Below are positions 15,649 to 22,507 of a stretch of 42,081 nt of DNA, one piece after another. A program made the position numbers and the translations under genes. Origin of the DNA: an uncultured Gemmatimonadota bacterium (GTDB taxonomy: Bacteria > Gemmatimonadota > Gemmatimonadetes > Gemmatimonadales > GWC2-71-9). Location: positions 1 through 42,081 of the forward strand of contig CAMPKP010000011.1 of NCBI GenBank assembly GCA_946887295.1, in the 5' to 3' direction. Each line of letters begins with the position of its first letter. Position 1 is the first letter of the stretch. Below the pieces are notes generated by a model. It saw nothing but the letters and a program-made list of their open reading frames with translations. It had not been told where the DNA came from and searched no databases.

Positions 15649-17048
15649 GCGAGCTCGCGGTCTTCGCCCTGGTCGTCACCGGCTACTTCATCGCCGTCAA
15701 CACCATGTATCTGGTCCAGCTGGTGATCGGCTGGCGCGCGGTGCGCCGCCGGCTGCGGTCCCTCACGCTGGAGGACTTCCACGACGTCCGTGAGTCCGGC
15801 CTCGCGCCGCCGGTCTCCATCGTCATGCCGGCCTACAACGAGGGCATCACGATCCTGGAGTCGGTGCGATCGCTGCTCGCTCTGCGATATCCCCGGCTCG
15901 AGCTGGTCGTGGTGAACGACGGCTCCTCGGACGATACGCTCGCCCTGCTGATCGCCGAGTTCGGGCTGCGCCGCACGCCCCGGGTCTACTGGCAGCGGAT
16001 CAAGAGCAAGCCGGTCCACGGCATCTACTGGAGCCCGGCGTACCCCGGCCTCTGGGTGCTGGACAAGGTGAACGGCCGCAAGGCCGACGCGGCGAACGCC
16101 GGGATCAACCTGGCGTCCGCGCCCTACGTCTGCGTCGTGGACGGCGACTGCGTGCTCGAGCGCGACGCGATGGCCGCGATCATGCACGCGGTGCTGCCGC
16201 ACTCGGCGGAGACCGTCGCGGCCGGCGGGACCGTCCGGATCGCGAACGGCTGCGAGATCAGCGGGACCGCCGGCGTGACCCGCGTGGGGGTGCCGCGCAC
16301 CTGGCTGGGGGCGGGGCAGGTGATCGAGTACCTCCGGGCGTTCCTCTTCGGGCGGGCCGCCTGGAGCGAGCTCGGCTCGCTGATGATCGTCTCCGGCGCG
16401 TTCGGCGTGTTCCGGAAGGACGTGGTGGTGGAGATCGGCGGCTTCCGGCACGATACCGTGGGCGAGGACATGGACCTCGTGGTCCGGATGCACCGGCACC
16501 TGCGTGCCGCCGGGCGGGCCTATCGTGTCGCCTTCGCACCGGACCCGGTGTGCTGGACCGAGTGCCCCGAGACGCTCGGGGCGCTCCGCCATCAGCGCGA
16601 GCGGTGGCAGCGGGGGCTGGGGGAGACCCTGGATCACAGTCACGAGATGCTGGCCAGTCCCCGCTACGGGCGGATCGGCCTCGGGGCGATGCCGTACCTC
16701 ATGGGGATCGAGTACCTGGGGCCGCTGCTCGAGGTGGCGGGGTTCGCGATCCTGCCGGCGGGCTGGGCGCTGGGCATGCTGCATCAATCGCTGTTTCTGC
16801 TCTTCGTCGCGGCGGGACTGGTCTACGGATTCTGCCTCTCGCTCGCGACGCTCCTGCTCGAGGAGCTCTCCTTCCGCCGGTACCGCGAGCCGCGGGATCT
16901 GCTGCGCCTCGCCGTGGCGGCCCTGGTGGAGAGCGTCGGCCTTCGCCAGCTGCACAGCTGGTGGCGGCTGGTCGCGCTGCTCACCTGGCGGGGACGCCCG
17001 CAGGTCTGGCACAGCGCACCGCGGCAGGGGTTCTCGGCGCCCACCTAG
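15645..17048 (+). CDS. processive family 2 glycosyltransferase (polysaccharide synthase type)
   Basis: 467 residues. One membrane helix at the N-terminus (VFALVVTGYFIAVNTMYLVQLVI) precedes a GT-A domain (SIVMPAYNEG). Catalytic features are VVNDGSSDD (Asp92), the DxD in VVDGDC (Asp166, Asp168), the acceptor-site ED in VGEDMDL (Asp275) and QRERW (Gln317, Arg320, Trp321). The QxxRW motif marks processive synthases such as those for poly-GlcNAc, cellulose or hyaluronan. Two or three C-terminal membrane helices follow (GPLLEVAGFAILPAGWALG and QSLFLLFVAAGLVYGFCLSL). No PilZ domain is fused. With a HEAT scaffold and a YaiO-like barrel in the same operon, it probably makes and exports an unidentified polysaccharide. 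Confidence 0.9.
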   Translation: MSELAVFALVVTGYFIAVNTMYLVQLVIGWRAVRRRLRSLTLEDFHDVRESGLAPPVSIVMPAYNEGITILESVRSLLALRYPRLELVVVNDGSSDDTLALLIAEFGLRRTPRVYWQRIKSKPVHGIYWSPAYPGLWVLDKVNGRKADAANAGINLASAPYVCVVDGDCVLERDAMAAIMHAVLPHSAETVAAGGTVRIANGCEISGTAGVTRVGVPRTWLGAGQVIEYLRAFLFGRAAWSELGSLMIVSGAFGVFRKDVVVEIGGFRHDTVGEDMDLVVRMHRHLRAAGRAYRVAFAPDPVCWTECPETLGALRHQRERWQRGLGETLDHSHEMLASPRYGRIGLGAMPYLMGIEYLGPLLEVAGFAILPAGWALGMLHQSLFLLFVAAGLVYGFCLSLATLLLEELSFRRYREPRDLLRLAVAALVESVGLRQLHSWWRLVALLTWRGRPQVWHSAPRQGFSAPT

Positions 17049-17061
17049 GCCGCAGCCTCAC

Positions 17062-17090
17062 TTGCCGCGGGAGGCGGTGGGGGACATACT
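17062..17090 (+). promoter_or_regulatory. promoter-like pair before the TPR gene
   Basis: TTGCCG (17062-17067) and CATACT (17085-17090) are 17 bp apart. They predict a start about 20 nt before the ATG at 17117, which would separate the TPR gene from the glycosyltransferase operon. The -10 match is imperfect. Confidence 0.35.
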
Positions 17091-17116
17091 GCAGCACCCC
17101 GCGACCACAGGGCCTC

Positions 17117-18406
17117 ATGAGCCGCCCGGCTTTGTCCGCCGACCGCCTGTTCGCCCCCCAGGTTCCGCCGTACAGCCTGGCTGAACACTCGCCGTTCCTC
17201 GAGCGCGCCGCTCGGGAGCGCGACCCCGGCCGCGCCGCCCTGGCGTTGGCCGCGTATGCCAGCGGCCGGCTCCTGCATCGCTGGCTTGCCGGGCCGAGCG
17301 CGCCGGCGTCCGACGAGCTGGGCGCGGAGCTGGAGAGCCTCCGAACCCATCTGTACGAGCTTCCCCGGGAAGATCCGGAAACCGCCTGCCTGTCGCGGAT
17401 AGTCGGGGAGATCGATCTCGAGTCGGCGGCGGCACCCGGCCTGGGCAGGGAGCTCCTTGGGTATGCCGCCTTCCTGGAACAGCAGGGACGCTTCGACGAG
17501 GCGCTCGAGGCGACCGCGCTCGCGGGCCGCGCGTTCGGTCCGGACATCGAGCCCGGCGACTTCGCCGGTTGCGCGCTCACGGCGGGGCGGCTGAACCGAC
17601 TCCTCGCTCGCTGGTCGGCGGCCGTCACCTGCTACGAGGCCGCCGAGCGTACCGGCCGCGAGTGGGGCGATCCCGTCGCCGCGCTCCGCGGGCGGCTCGG
17701 TTGCGGAGCGGTGGCGCGCGGGCGGGGCAACCTGCCCGCCGCCCGTGAGATCGCTGAAGCCGTCAGGGCAGAAGCTCGCGCCCTCGACCTGCCGCAGGTG
17801 CAGGCGCTCGCCTGTGCCGATCTCGCGGCGGCCTGCTCCGAGCTGGGACAGCCGGTCGAAGCCCTCCAGGCCGATTACGAGATGTTTCGCCTTCACCCCG
17901 ATCCCGATCACCGGATGCGGACCCTCGGCAATGTGGGCCTCGACCTGCTTCAGCTCGGCTGGTACGATGTGGCCCGCACCGCGTTCACGATCGTGCTTCG
18001 CTCGGAGACCGCGGTCACCGTGCGGCTCAACGCACGGCTCGAGCTGATGGCGCTCGAATCCGCCGTCGGCGACTCGACCGCGTTCGAGCGGCACCACCGC
18101 GCCGCGGAAACCTGCCGCGACCAGATGCCGCCCAGCATGCAGGTGGATTTCCTGTTCAAGACCGCATCCGGACGACGGCGGTTCGGCCAGCCGGCTGCTG
18201 CGAAGGCCGCATTGGCCGAGGCGCAGGCGATCGCCGCGGCGCACGGCCTGCACGCCTGGTCATACCGGGTCGAGCAGGTTCTCCGGGACCTCACGGCCGC
18301 GGGTGAGCTGGCTCTCCCCGAGCCGCCCGCCACTCCCCGGCGCGACTCGCCGGTCGTGCGGGAAGTGGCAGCCGGGCTGGAGGAGTACGCGGCAGCGACT
18401 CGCTAG
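17117..18406 (+). CDS. cytoplasmic TPR-rich protein of unknown function
   Basis: 429 residues with neither signal peptide nor membrane helix. Repeated helix pairs of TPR character span about 110-400, for example GYAAFLEQQGRFDEALEATA, LARWSAAVTCYEAAERTGRE, GNLPAAREIAEAVRAEARAL and GRRRFGQPAAAKAALAEAQA. There is no N-terminal DNA-binding domain of the kind found in some TPR regulators. It lies 68 bp after the glycosyltransferase operon and has its own promoter-like pair. Downstream is a convergent small lipoprotein gene of the AraC mini-regulon. The role is probably protein-protein interaction; no partner can be named. Confidence 0.75.
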   Translation: MSRPALSADRLFAPQVPPYSLAEHSPFLERAARERDPGRAALALAAYASGRLLHRWLAGPSAPASDELGAELESLRTHLYELPREDPETACLSRIVGEIDLESAAAPGLGRELLGYAAFLEQQGRFDEALEATALAGRAFGPDIEPGDFAGCALTAGRLNRLLARWSAAVTCYEAAERTGREWGDPVAALRGRLGCGAVARGRGNLPAAREIAEAVRAEARALDLPQVQALACADLAAACSELGQPVEALQADYEMFRLHPDPDHRMRTLGNVGLDLLQLGWYDVARTAFTIVLRSETAVTVRLNARLELMALESAVGDSTAFERHHRAAETCRDQMPPSMQVDFLFKTASGRRRFGQPAAAKAALAEAQAIAAAHGLHAWSYRVEQVLRDLTAAGELALPEPPATPRRDSPVVREVAAGLEEYAAATR

Positions 18407-18411
18407 GCGCG

Positions 18412-18552
18412 TCAGTTGTTGGCGCCCTGGTGCTCATCGAGGGAAGGCGGAGGCAGCTCGGACGGCGCGGTGGAATCGTTGCGCGTGCAGCCGGCGGCGA
18501 GAGCGATGGAAGCGATTAGCAGGAGAGCGGTCGAGCTCTTCGTGCGTGACAT
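18412..18552 (-). CDS. small lipoprotein, 46 aa
   Basis: A short ORF with a textbook lipoprotein signal: basic start MSRTKSS, hydrophobic run TALLLIASIALAAG and the lipobox LAAGC with Cys22. The mature part is only about 25 residues, polar and proline-rich (TRNDSTAPSELPPPSLDE). A GGGGG lies 6 bases before the ATG. It is transcribed divergently from the AraC-type regulator, and a two-box operator-like element lies 79-109 bp upstream of its start. The element is oriented toward this gene exactly as its twin is toward the 19539 gene. The product is probably anchored in the envelope. Function unknown; it resembles entericidin-like or other small stress lipoproteins only in general form. Confidence 0.7.
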   Translation of the reverse strand: MSRTKSSTALLLIASIALAAGCTRNDSTAPSELPPPSLDEHQGANN

Positions 18553-18610
18553 AGCAGACCCCCGGAGAGAGTGGCGCGTTGGACGAACGACGCCAATCTG
18601 AGGGTCGGCC

Positions 18611-19450
18611 GTGCGCGCTTTCAGAACCGGTTTGCGTCACGTAAGGCCCCATTTGCGACATCTGCTTCTTGCCGCGGTGACCGGACCTCGCCTGGACCGG
18701 CTGCGCGCCCTCGATCCCACCCGCTACGCCTGGATCCCCGCCGACACGTGGGCCCAGGCGCTGAATTTGATCCGTAGCAGGCCGGTCGAGCTGGCGGTCG
18801 TCGATCCGCTGCTCGGCGACGAGCCGCGGCCGCACGCGATCGAGCGGCTGCGCCTGCTCTTCCCATCGCTTCCCTTACTGGTTTATACCGAGCTCTCGCC
18901 GGTCACCGCGGCGGCGCTCCTCAAGCTGGGGCGCGCCGGCATCCAGCGGGCGGTGTTCCAGCGGTTCGAGGATGGCCCCAAGGCGTTGCGCGCGGTGCTC
19001 GAGGCGGAGCTGGAGCACAGCGTCTCGCGGCAGGTAGCGACGGCGCTTCAGGAGCGGCTGCGGGAGTTGCCGGAGTCGATCCGCAACGCGTTGGAGATGA
19101 TGCTGTACGATCCGGGAGCGGGCCTCACCGTCTCCGAGCTGGCCATGCGCGCTCTCCTCTCCCGGCGCACCTGCGAGCGGTTCTTCACCAAGCTGGGCCT
19201 GCCCTCACCCAAGTCGGTCATGCTGCTCATGCGCCTGCTCTACGCCCACCGCCTGCTGCTGGATCCGGGTCACACCGTCGAGGACGTGGCGATCAAGCTG
19301 GGGTACGGCAAGGTGCGGACGCTCCAGCGGCACCTGCGCTCCGTGTTTCACCTGAGCGCGGGGGAGATCCGGGCCTCGATGAGCTTCGAGGAGGCGCGGG
19401 CCCTGGTCTCCCAGCGTTTCTTCGAGGGCCGGCGCGCGGCGGTCTTGTGA
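18611..19450 (+). CDS. AraC-type transcription regulator with atypical N-terminal domain
   Basis: 279 residues from a GTG start preceded by an in-frame stop. Residues about 18-130 look like a degenerate receiver-like alpha/beta domain (VELAVVDPLLGDEPRPHAIE, LPLLVYTELSPVTAAALLK) lacking a clear phosphorylation pocket. Residues about 170-265 form the double helix-turn-helix of AraC proteins: LTVSELAMRALLSRRTCERF and TVEDVAIKLGYGKVRTLQRHL, then FHLSAGEIRA. The operator-like element at 18631-18661 lies inside the first codons, so either the true start is downstream (TTG 18653 or GTG 18677) or the site is intragenic. It is flanked by two putative targets. The twin sites, with half-sites 21 bp apart, match the way AraC-family monomers occupy direct repeats. 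Confidence 0.85.
   Translation: MRAFRTGLRHVRPHLRHLLLAAVTGPRLDRLRALDPTRYAWIPADTWAQALNLIRSRPVELAVVDPLLGDEPRPHAIERLRLLFPSLPLLVYTELSPVTAAALLKLGRAGIQRAVFQRFEDGPKALRAVLEAELEHSVSRQVATALQERLRELPESIRNALEMMLYDPGAGLTVSELAMRALLSRRTCERFFTKLGLPSPKSVMLLMRLLYAHRLLLDPGHTVEDVAIKLGYGKVRTLQRHLRSVFHLSAGEIRASMSFEEARALVSQRFFEGRRAAVL
18631..18661 (-). promoter_or_regulatory. putative AraC-regulator operator, site 1 (toward the lipoprotein gene)
   Basis: Read on the minus strand, the boxes ATGTCGCAAA (18661-18652) and GTGACGCAAA (18640-18631) repeat directly at 21-bp spacing, two helical turns. The element faces the lipoprotein gene. A CAGATT -10-like hexamer begins 31 bp past its end, at 18600-18595. It overlaps the regulator's own first codons, which would also permit autoregulation. 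Confidence 0.6.
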
Positions 19451-19465
19451 GGCGTCGGCCTGGTG

Positions 19466-19496
19466 ATGTCGCAAATTGACGCCCCGGTGTCGCAAA
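19466..19496 (+). promoter_or_regulatory. putative AraC-regulator operator, site 2 (toward the 19539 operon)
   Basis: Boxes ATGTCGCAAA (19466-19475) and GTGTCGCAAA (19487-19496) repeat directly at 21-bp spacing. Aligned with site 1, the first 11 bases are identical and the second box differs at one base, while the spacer between them differs. A TAACGT -10-like hexamer begins 31 bp past the element (19527-19532), the same distance as at site 1. Confidence 0.62.
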
Positions 19497-19538
19497 ACGG
19501 ACCTGCTGGCCAGCCAGTCGGATGGCTAACGTGAGTCG

Positions 19539-19955
19539 ATGCGTTCTGCGGCAGAGCGACCCGCCCCCGGCTGCCGCCGGGTGGGAAGAGTCCTGGCCCT
19601 GGACCGACGCTTCCGCGACGGCGGCTCGGCGCCGGCGCTTCGCCATGTACTCTGCGTTGCGGTGCTGCTCTGTGCGCCGGCAGGCCTTTCGGCACAGGAT
19701 TCGGGCCGGCCCGCCGTGGCTTTCGTCCTCGACAGCAACTGGGCGACCCGTGCTGCGTGCAAGGTCGTCCAATCGTTGCGGCAGGAACCCCGGCGCTACC
19801 GCTGCTACGTCGAGTCCTTCAAGGAGACTCCTACCGAGTACGTGATGCGGGTGCGTGAGGTGCCCCTGGATGGTACTCTGCCTCCGCCTTTTCACCGCTC
19901 CACGGTGCGGCTACGGAAGCCCTCGGTCACCGTGATCCGAGTGCCGGATATCTGA
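19539..19955 (+). CDS. small secreted protein of unknown function
   Basis: 138 residues. A long basic N-terminal stretch precedes a signal-peptide core (VLCVAVLLCAPAGLSAQ, cleavage after SAQ or near it). The mature domain of about 80 residues has strand-like stretches (AVAFVLDSNW, YRCYVESF, YVMRVREVPLD, TVRLRKPSVTVIRVPDI) and contains two Cys (AACKVV, YRCYV) able to form a disulfide after export. ATG 19539 is used, but GTG 19581 is an alternative that shortens the n-region. If the -10-like box at 19527 is real, transcription begins almost at this ATG, so the message would be nearly leaderless or the later start is correct. The next gene follows after 1 bp. No family recognised. Confidence 0.65.
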   Translation: MRSAAERPAPGCRRVGRVLALDRRFRDGGSAPALRHVLCVAVLLCAPAGLSAQDSGRPAVAFVLDSNWATRAACKVVQSLRQEPRRYRCYVESFKETPTEYVMRVREVPLDGTLPPPFHRSTVRLRKPSVTVIRVPDI

Positions 19956-19956
19956 C

Positions 19957-20475
19957 GTGCCTCAGATACCGGAGAGAGCCGTGGCGTCTCGGCCCCGGCT
20001 TCGCAAAGTCCCTGTCGATGCATTGACCGGCCTCGGCTGGCTCAATGGCACGCTCCACGTGCCCAGCCACCTGGCCCTCTCGGAATTCCTGGCGCTCGGC
20101 TCCCAGCCGCTCAAGCTCACCCAGACCCAGTTGCCCAGTGAGGCGGACCGCCTGGCGTTCGTGGCACTCCGGCGCGACGCGGTGATGCTCGTCGCTCCCG
20201 CCCTCGCCGAGGAAGGCGAGGCCGCCGAGGCCTCCGCCTACACCACCGATCTCGAGGTGGCGTGCCTGCTGCCGATGGGCATTCTTCGCGGGACCCTGCG
20301 AGTGATCTACAACCTGCGCCTCTCCGACCATCTCCAGCAGACGGGCCATCTGCTGTCGCTCCAGCGGTGTCTGCTGGCCCCCTATGGCGGAACGGCGAAC
20401 TCCCCCGGGGCGCGGGGGCTCCACTCGGCGATCGTCAATCTGAATCATGCCCTGGGCATCTCGGAGTGCGGCTGA
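19957..20475 (+). CDS. conserved hypothetical protein with GTLHVP-type beta domain
   Basis: 172 residues from a GTG that begins 1 bp after the preceding stop, so the two genes form an operon. The N-terminal part contains GWLNGTLHVPSHLALSEFLA, then LPSEADRLAFVALRRDAVMLVAPA. This resembles small proteins with a GxLHVP...LSDFLN pattern that I know only as uncharacterised domains. A similar half (GILRGTLRVIYNLRLSDHLQQ) recurs at about 108-130, so the protein looks like two copies of one motif. No signal peptide, membrane helix or catalytic motif is seen. It is probably a cytoplasmic partner of the regulator-controlled secreted protein. Confidence 0.65.
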   Translation: MPQIPERAVASRPRLRKVPVDALTGLGWLNGTLHVPSHLALSEFLALGSQPLKLTQTQLPSEADRLAFVALRRDAVMLVAPALAEEGEAAEASAYTTDLEVACLLPMGILRGTLRVIYNLRLSDHLQQTGHLLSLQRCLLAPYGGTANSPGARGLHSAIVNLNHALGISECG

Positions 20476-20727
20476 TGGCCGGCTTCCGATGCCTCGGGCT
20501 GCACCTCACCTGACCGTAGCCGGTCGGCTGCTGTGGCGCCGCCACATCGCGTGCAAGGAACTTCGCTCAGCCGGCCAGGCCGCATCTCCTTCTCCCTCCG
20601 GCACATTCAACTCCGGCCCCGCCTAGCCCGGGACCTGCCTCTCCAGCTGCCCAGCGGCGCCAGGCCACGCTGGCCAGTGCAAATTCCTGTTGCCGCCAGG
20701 TTCTGCATCCCTCGCACGGGAGAGATC

Positions 20728-21462
20728 ATGCGCATCGCGGCCGGCTGGAGCACGGTGAAGTGCGGCGAGCACACGGTGGCGGGCCTGCTGGGCATTCTGC
20801 TGATGACCGGGGCCGGCACGCCGGCCTCGGGGGAGGTCTCCCGAGGCGCGGCGGCCGCCGACAGCGCGGCCGTGGACTCGATCGAGACGCCGGCCGCGCC
20901 GGCGCGCCGGCACACCCTGCTCGACAGCGTGCGCGCGGAGACGGCGCTACCGGCTGCGGCGGTGCGGCGGCCCATAGAGGCGTATCTCGGCCGGTTCAGT
21001 GACGACCGGCTGCTCGTGCGACGAATCAGCGGGGCGGTCCTCCGCGAGTCGCGCCGCCAGCAGGTGCCGCCCTCGCTCATCGTCGCGGTGCTGCTGACGG
21101 AGAACACGACGCTCCGTCCCGAGGCCGAGAGCTCCGTCGGGGCCCGGGGGCTGATGCAGGTGATGCCGTTCCACGCCGGGGCCCGCCTCTGCGACTCCGA
21201 GGACCTGGTGGACGTGGACAGCAACATCTGCCACGGCACTCTCATTCTCGCCCGGAACCTGCGCGCGACCAGCAGCTCCGCCGCGGCACTGCTGCGCTAC
21301 AACGGCTGCGTGCGGGGGACCAACACCCCCGACTGCCATCGGTATCCGGGGCGCGTGCTCGCGCGGGCGAGCCGGGTGCGGCGCGAGATCCTCGCCGGCA
21401 GCGACGCCTGGAAACTGATTCCCGCCGACTCGGCGGCCGCGGTGCAGCTCGCCGTGCGCTGA
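20728..21462 (+). CDS. lytic transglycosylase, SLT family
   Basis: 244 residues. A hydrophobic N-terminal segment (VAGLLGILLMTGAGTPASG) is a likely signal peptide. The SLT domain spans about 105-220 with the catalytic Glu125 in LLTENTTLRPEAES, then SSVGARGLMQVMP and a YNGC segment in place of the usual AYN motif. Two extra Cys pairs (ARLCDSEDLVDVDSNIC and NGCVRGTNTPDC) could form disulfides in the periplasm. The enzyme should cleave peptidoglycan glycan strands with 1,6-anhydro ring formation. The start is chosen because GGGAGAG lies just before the ATG and the signal peptide begins there. It is monocistronic and convergent with the AI-2E-type gene. Confidence 0.85.
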   Translation: MRIAAGWSTVKCGEHTVAGLLGILLMTGAGTPASGEVSRGAAAADSAAVDSIETPAAPARRHTLLDSVRAETALPAAAVRRPIEAYLGRFSDDRLLVRRISGAVLRESRRQQVPPSLIVAVLLTENTTLRPEAESSVGARGLMQVMPFHAGARLCDSEDLVDVDSNICHGTLILARNLRATSSSAAALLRYNGCVRGTNTPDCHRYPGRVLARASRVRREILAGSDAWKLIPADSAAAVQLAVR

Positions 21463-21487
21463 GCCGGCAGCCGGAGCCTGCCCCCTC

Positions 21488-22507
21488 TCACTCCTCCACC
21501 GGCGCCGAACCGGACGCCTCGAGCCCGAGCCCCGGCACCGCCACGTCGGCGTCCTGGAGCACCCGGCGGAGCGCGATGGTCAGCGGCAGCGCGAGCAGCG
21601 CCCCGATCGGCCCCAGCAGGTAGGCCCAGATGACCAGCGAGAGCAGGCCCACCAGCGGAGGCACGTCCAGCCCGCTCTGCATGAAGCGCGGCTTGATCAG
21701 GTTGTCCACCACGAAGTTGAGCACCAGGAACCCCGCGAGCACGATCAGCGCCCGCTGCCAGCCCAGCTCCAGCAGGGTGAGGATGACCGGCGGGATCACC
21801 GAGAGGATGATCCCGACGTTGGGGACGTAGTTCATGATGAAGGCGAGCACCGCCCATACCAGAGCGAGATCGGTCCCCACCGCCAGCATGAGGACGTAGA
21901 CCACGATCGCGAAGCCGAGCCCCGTCAGCGCGGTGATGATCAGGTACTGCCGGACGTCCAGCGCCACCCGGGCCACCGTTCCGCCGGGCTGAAAGGTGTG
22001 GTCCCTGATGCCCCGCTCGGCCAGGAAGAAGGCCACGATCAGGATCAGCAGCAGCGCCTGGCTCAGCACGGTGCCCAGACCCGCGAGGAATCCCGCGGCG
22101 AGCCCGAGCAGGCGGTTCGGGGCCACCAGCTCGAGCGAGAACACCCGCTCGGGATGAATGCCCCGGCTCACCATCAGCTGCTCGAGCGAGTGCTGCAGTG
22201 CCTGGGCCCGCTCCTGGTAGTCCGGAAGCACCTGGATGAGTCGGGTGCCGGAGAGGCCGAGCACCCCGAGCAGCACGACCAGCACGCCCGCGAGGAGGAG
22301 GCTGGTGAGCACGACGGCCAGGCCCTTCGGCACGCCCCGGCGGCGCAGGGCGTCGAACGCCGGGACTACCGTCACCGTCAGCAGCATGGCGAGGAAGATG
22401 CTGTTGAGCACCTCCGCCGCCTCGCGGATGCCGGCCGCGACGATGACGAAGGCGGCGGTACCGATCAGGAGACGGTAGTGCCGGTCGGACGGATCGCGGG
22501 CGACTAT
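21488..22507 (-). CDS. AI-2E family (PerM/TqsA-type) membrane protein, start unresolved
   Basis: About 340 residues of AI-2E transporter-superfamily sequence with seven or eight predicted helices, including LLIGTAAFVIVAAGI, LAVVLTSLLLAGVLVVLLGVL, LALVWAVLAFIMNYVPNVG and PIGALLALPLTIALRR. The FIMNYVPNVG segment and the C-terminal helix pair are family signatures. Members move small molecules or ions and their substrates are often unknown. The homologous sequence starts at about 22500, where no ATG, GTG or TTG exists in frame: the codon at 22507 is ATA, a CTG lies at 22468 and the first GTG at 22411 would remove helix 1. The gene therefore may use a non-standard start or overlap the upstream gene more. 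It follows the DUF4142 gene directly. Confidence 0.75.
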   Translation of the reverse strand: MVARDPSDRHYRLLIGTAAFVIVAAGIREAAEVLNSIFLAMLLTVTVVPAFDALRRRGVPKGLAVVLTSLLLAGVLVVLLGVLGLSGTRLIQVLPDYQERAQALQHSLEQLMVSRGIHPERVFSLELVAPNRLLGLAAGFLAGLGTVLSQALLLILIVAFFLAERGIRDHTFQPGGTVARVALDVRQYLIITALTGLGFAIVVYVLMLAVGTDLALVWAVLAFIMNYVPNVGIILSVIPPVILTLLELGWQRALIVLAGFLVLNFVVDNLIKPRFMQSGLDVPPLVGLLSLVIWAYLLGPIGALLALPLTIALRRVLQDADVAVPGLGLEASGSAPVEE

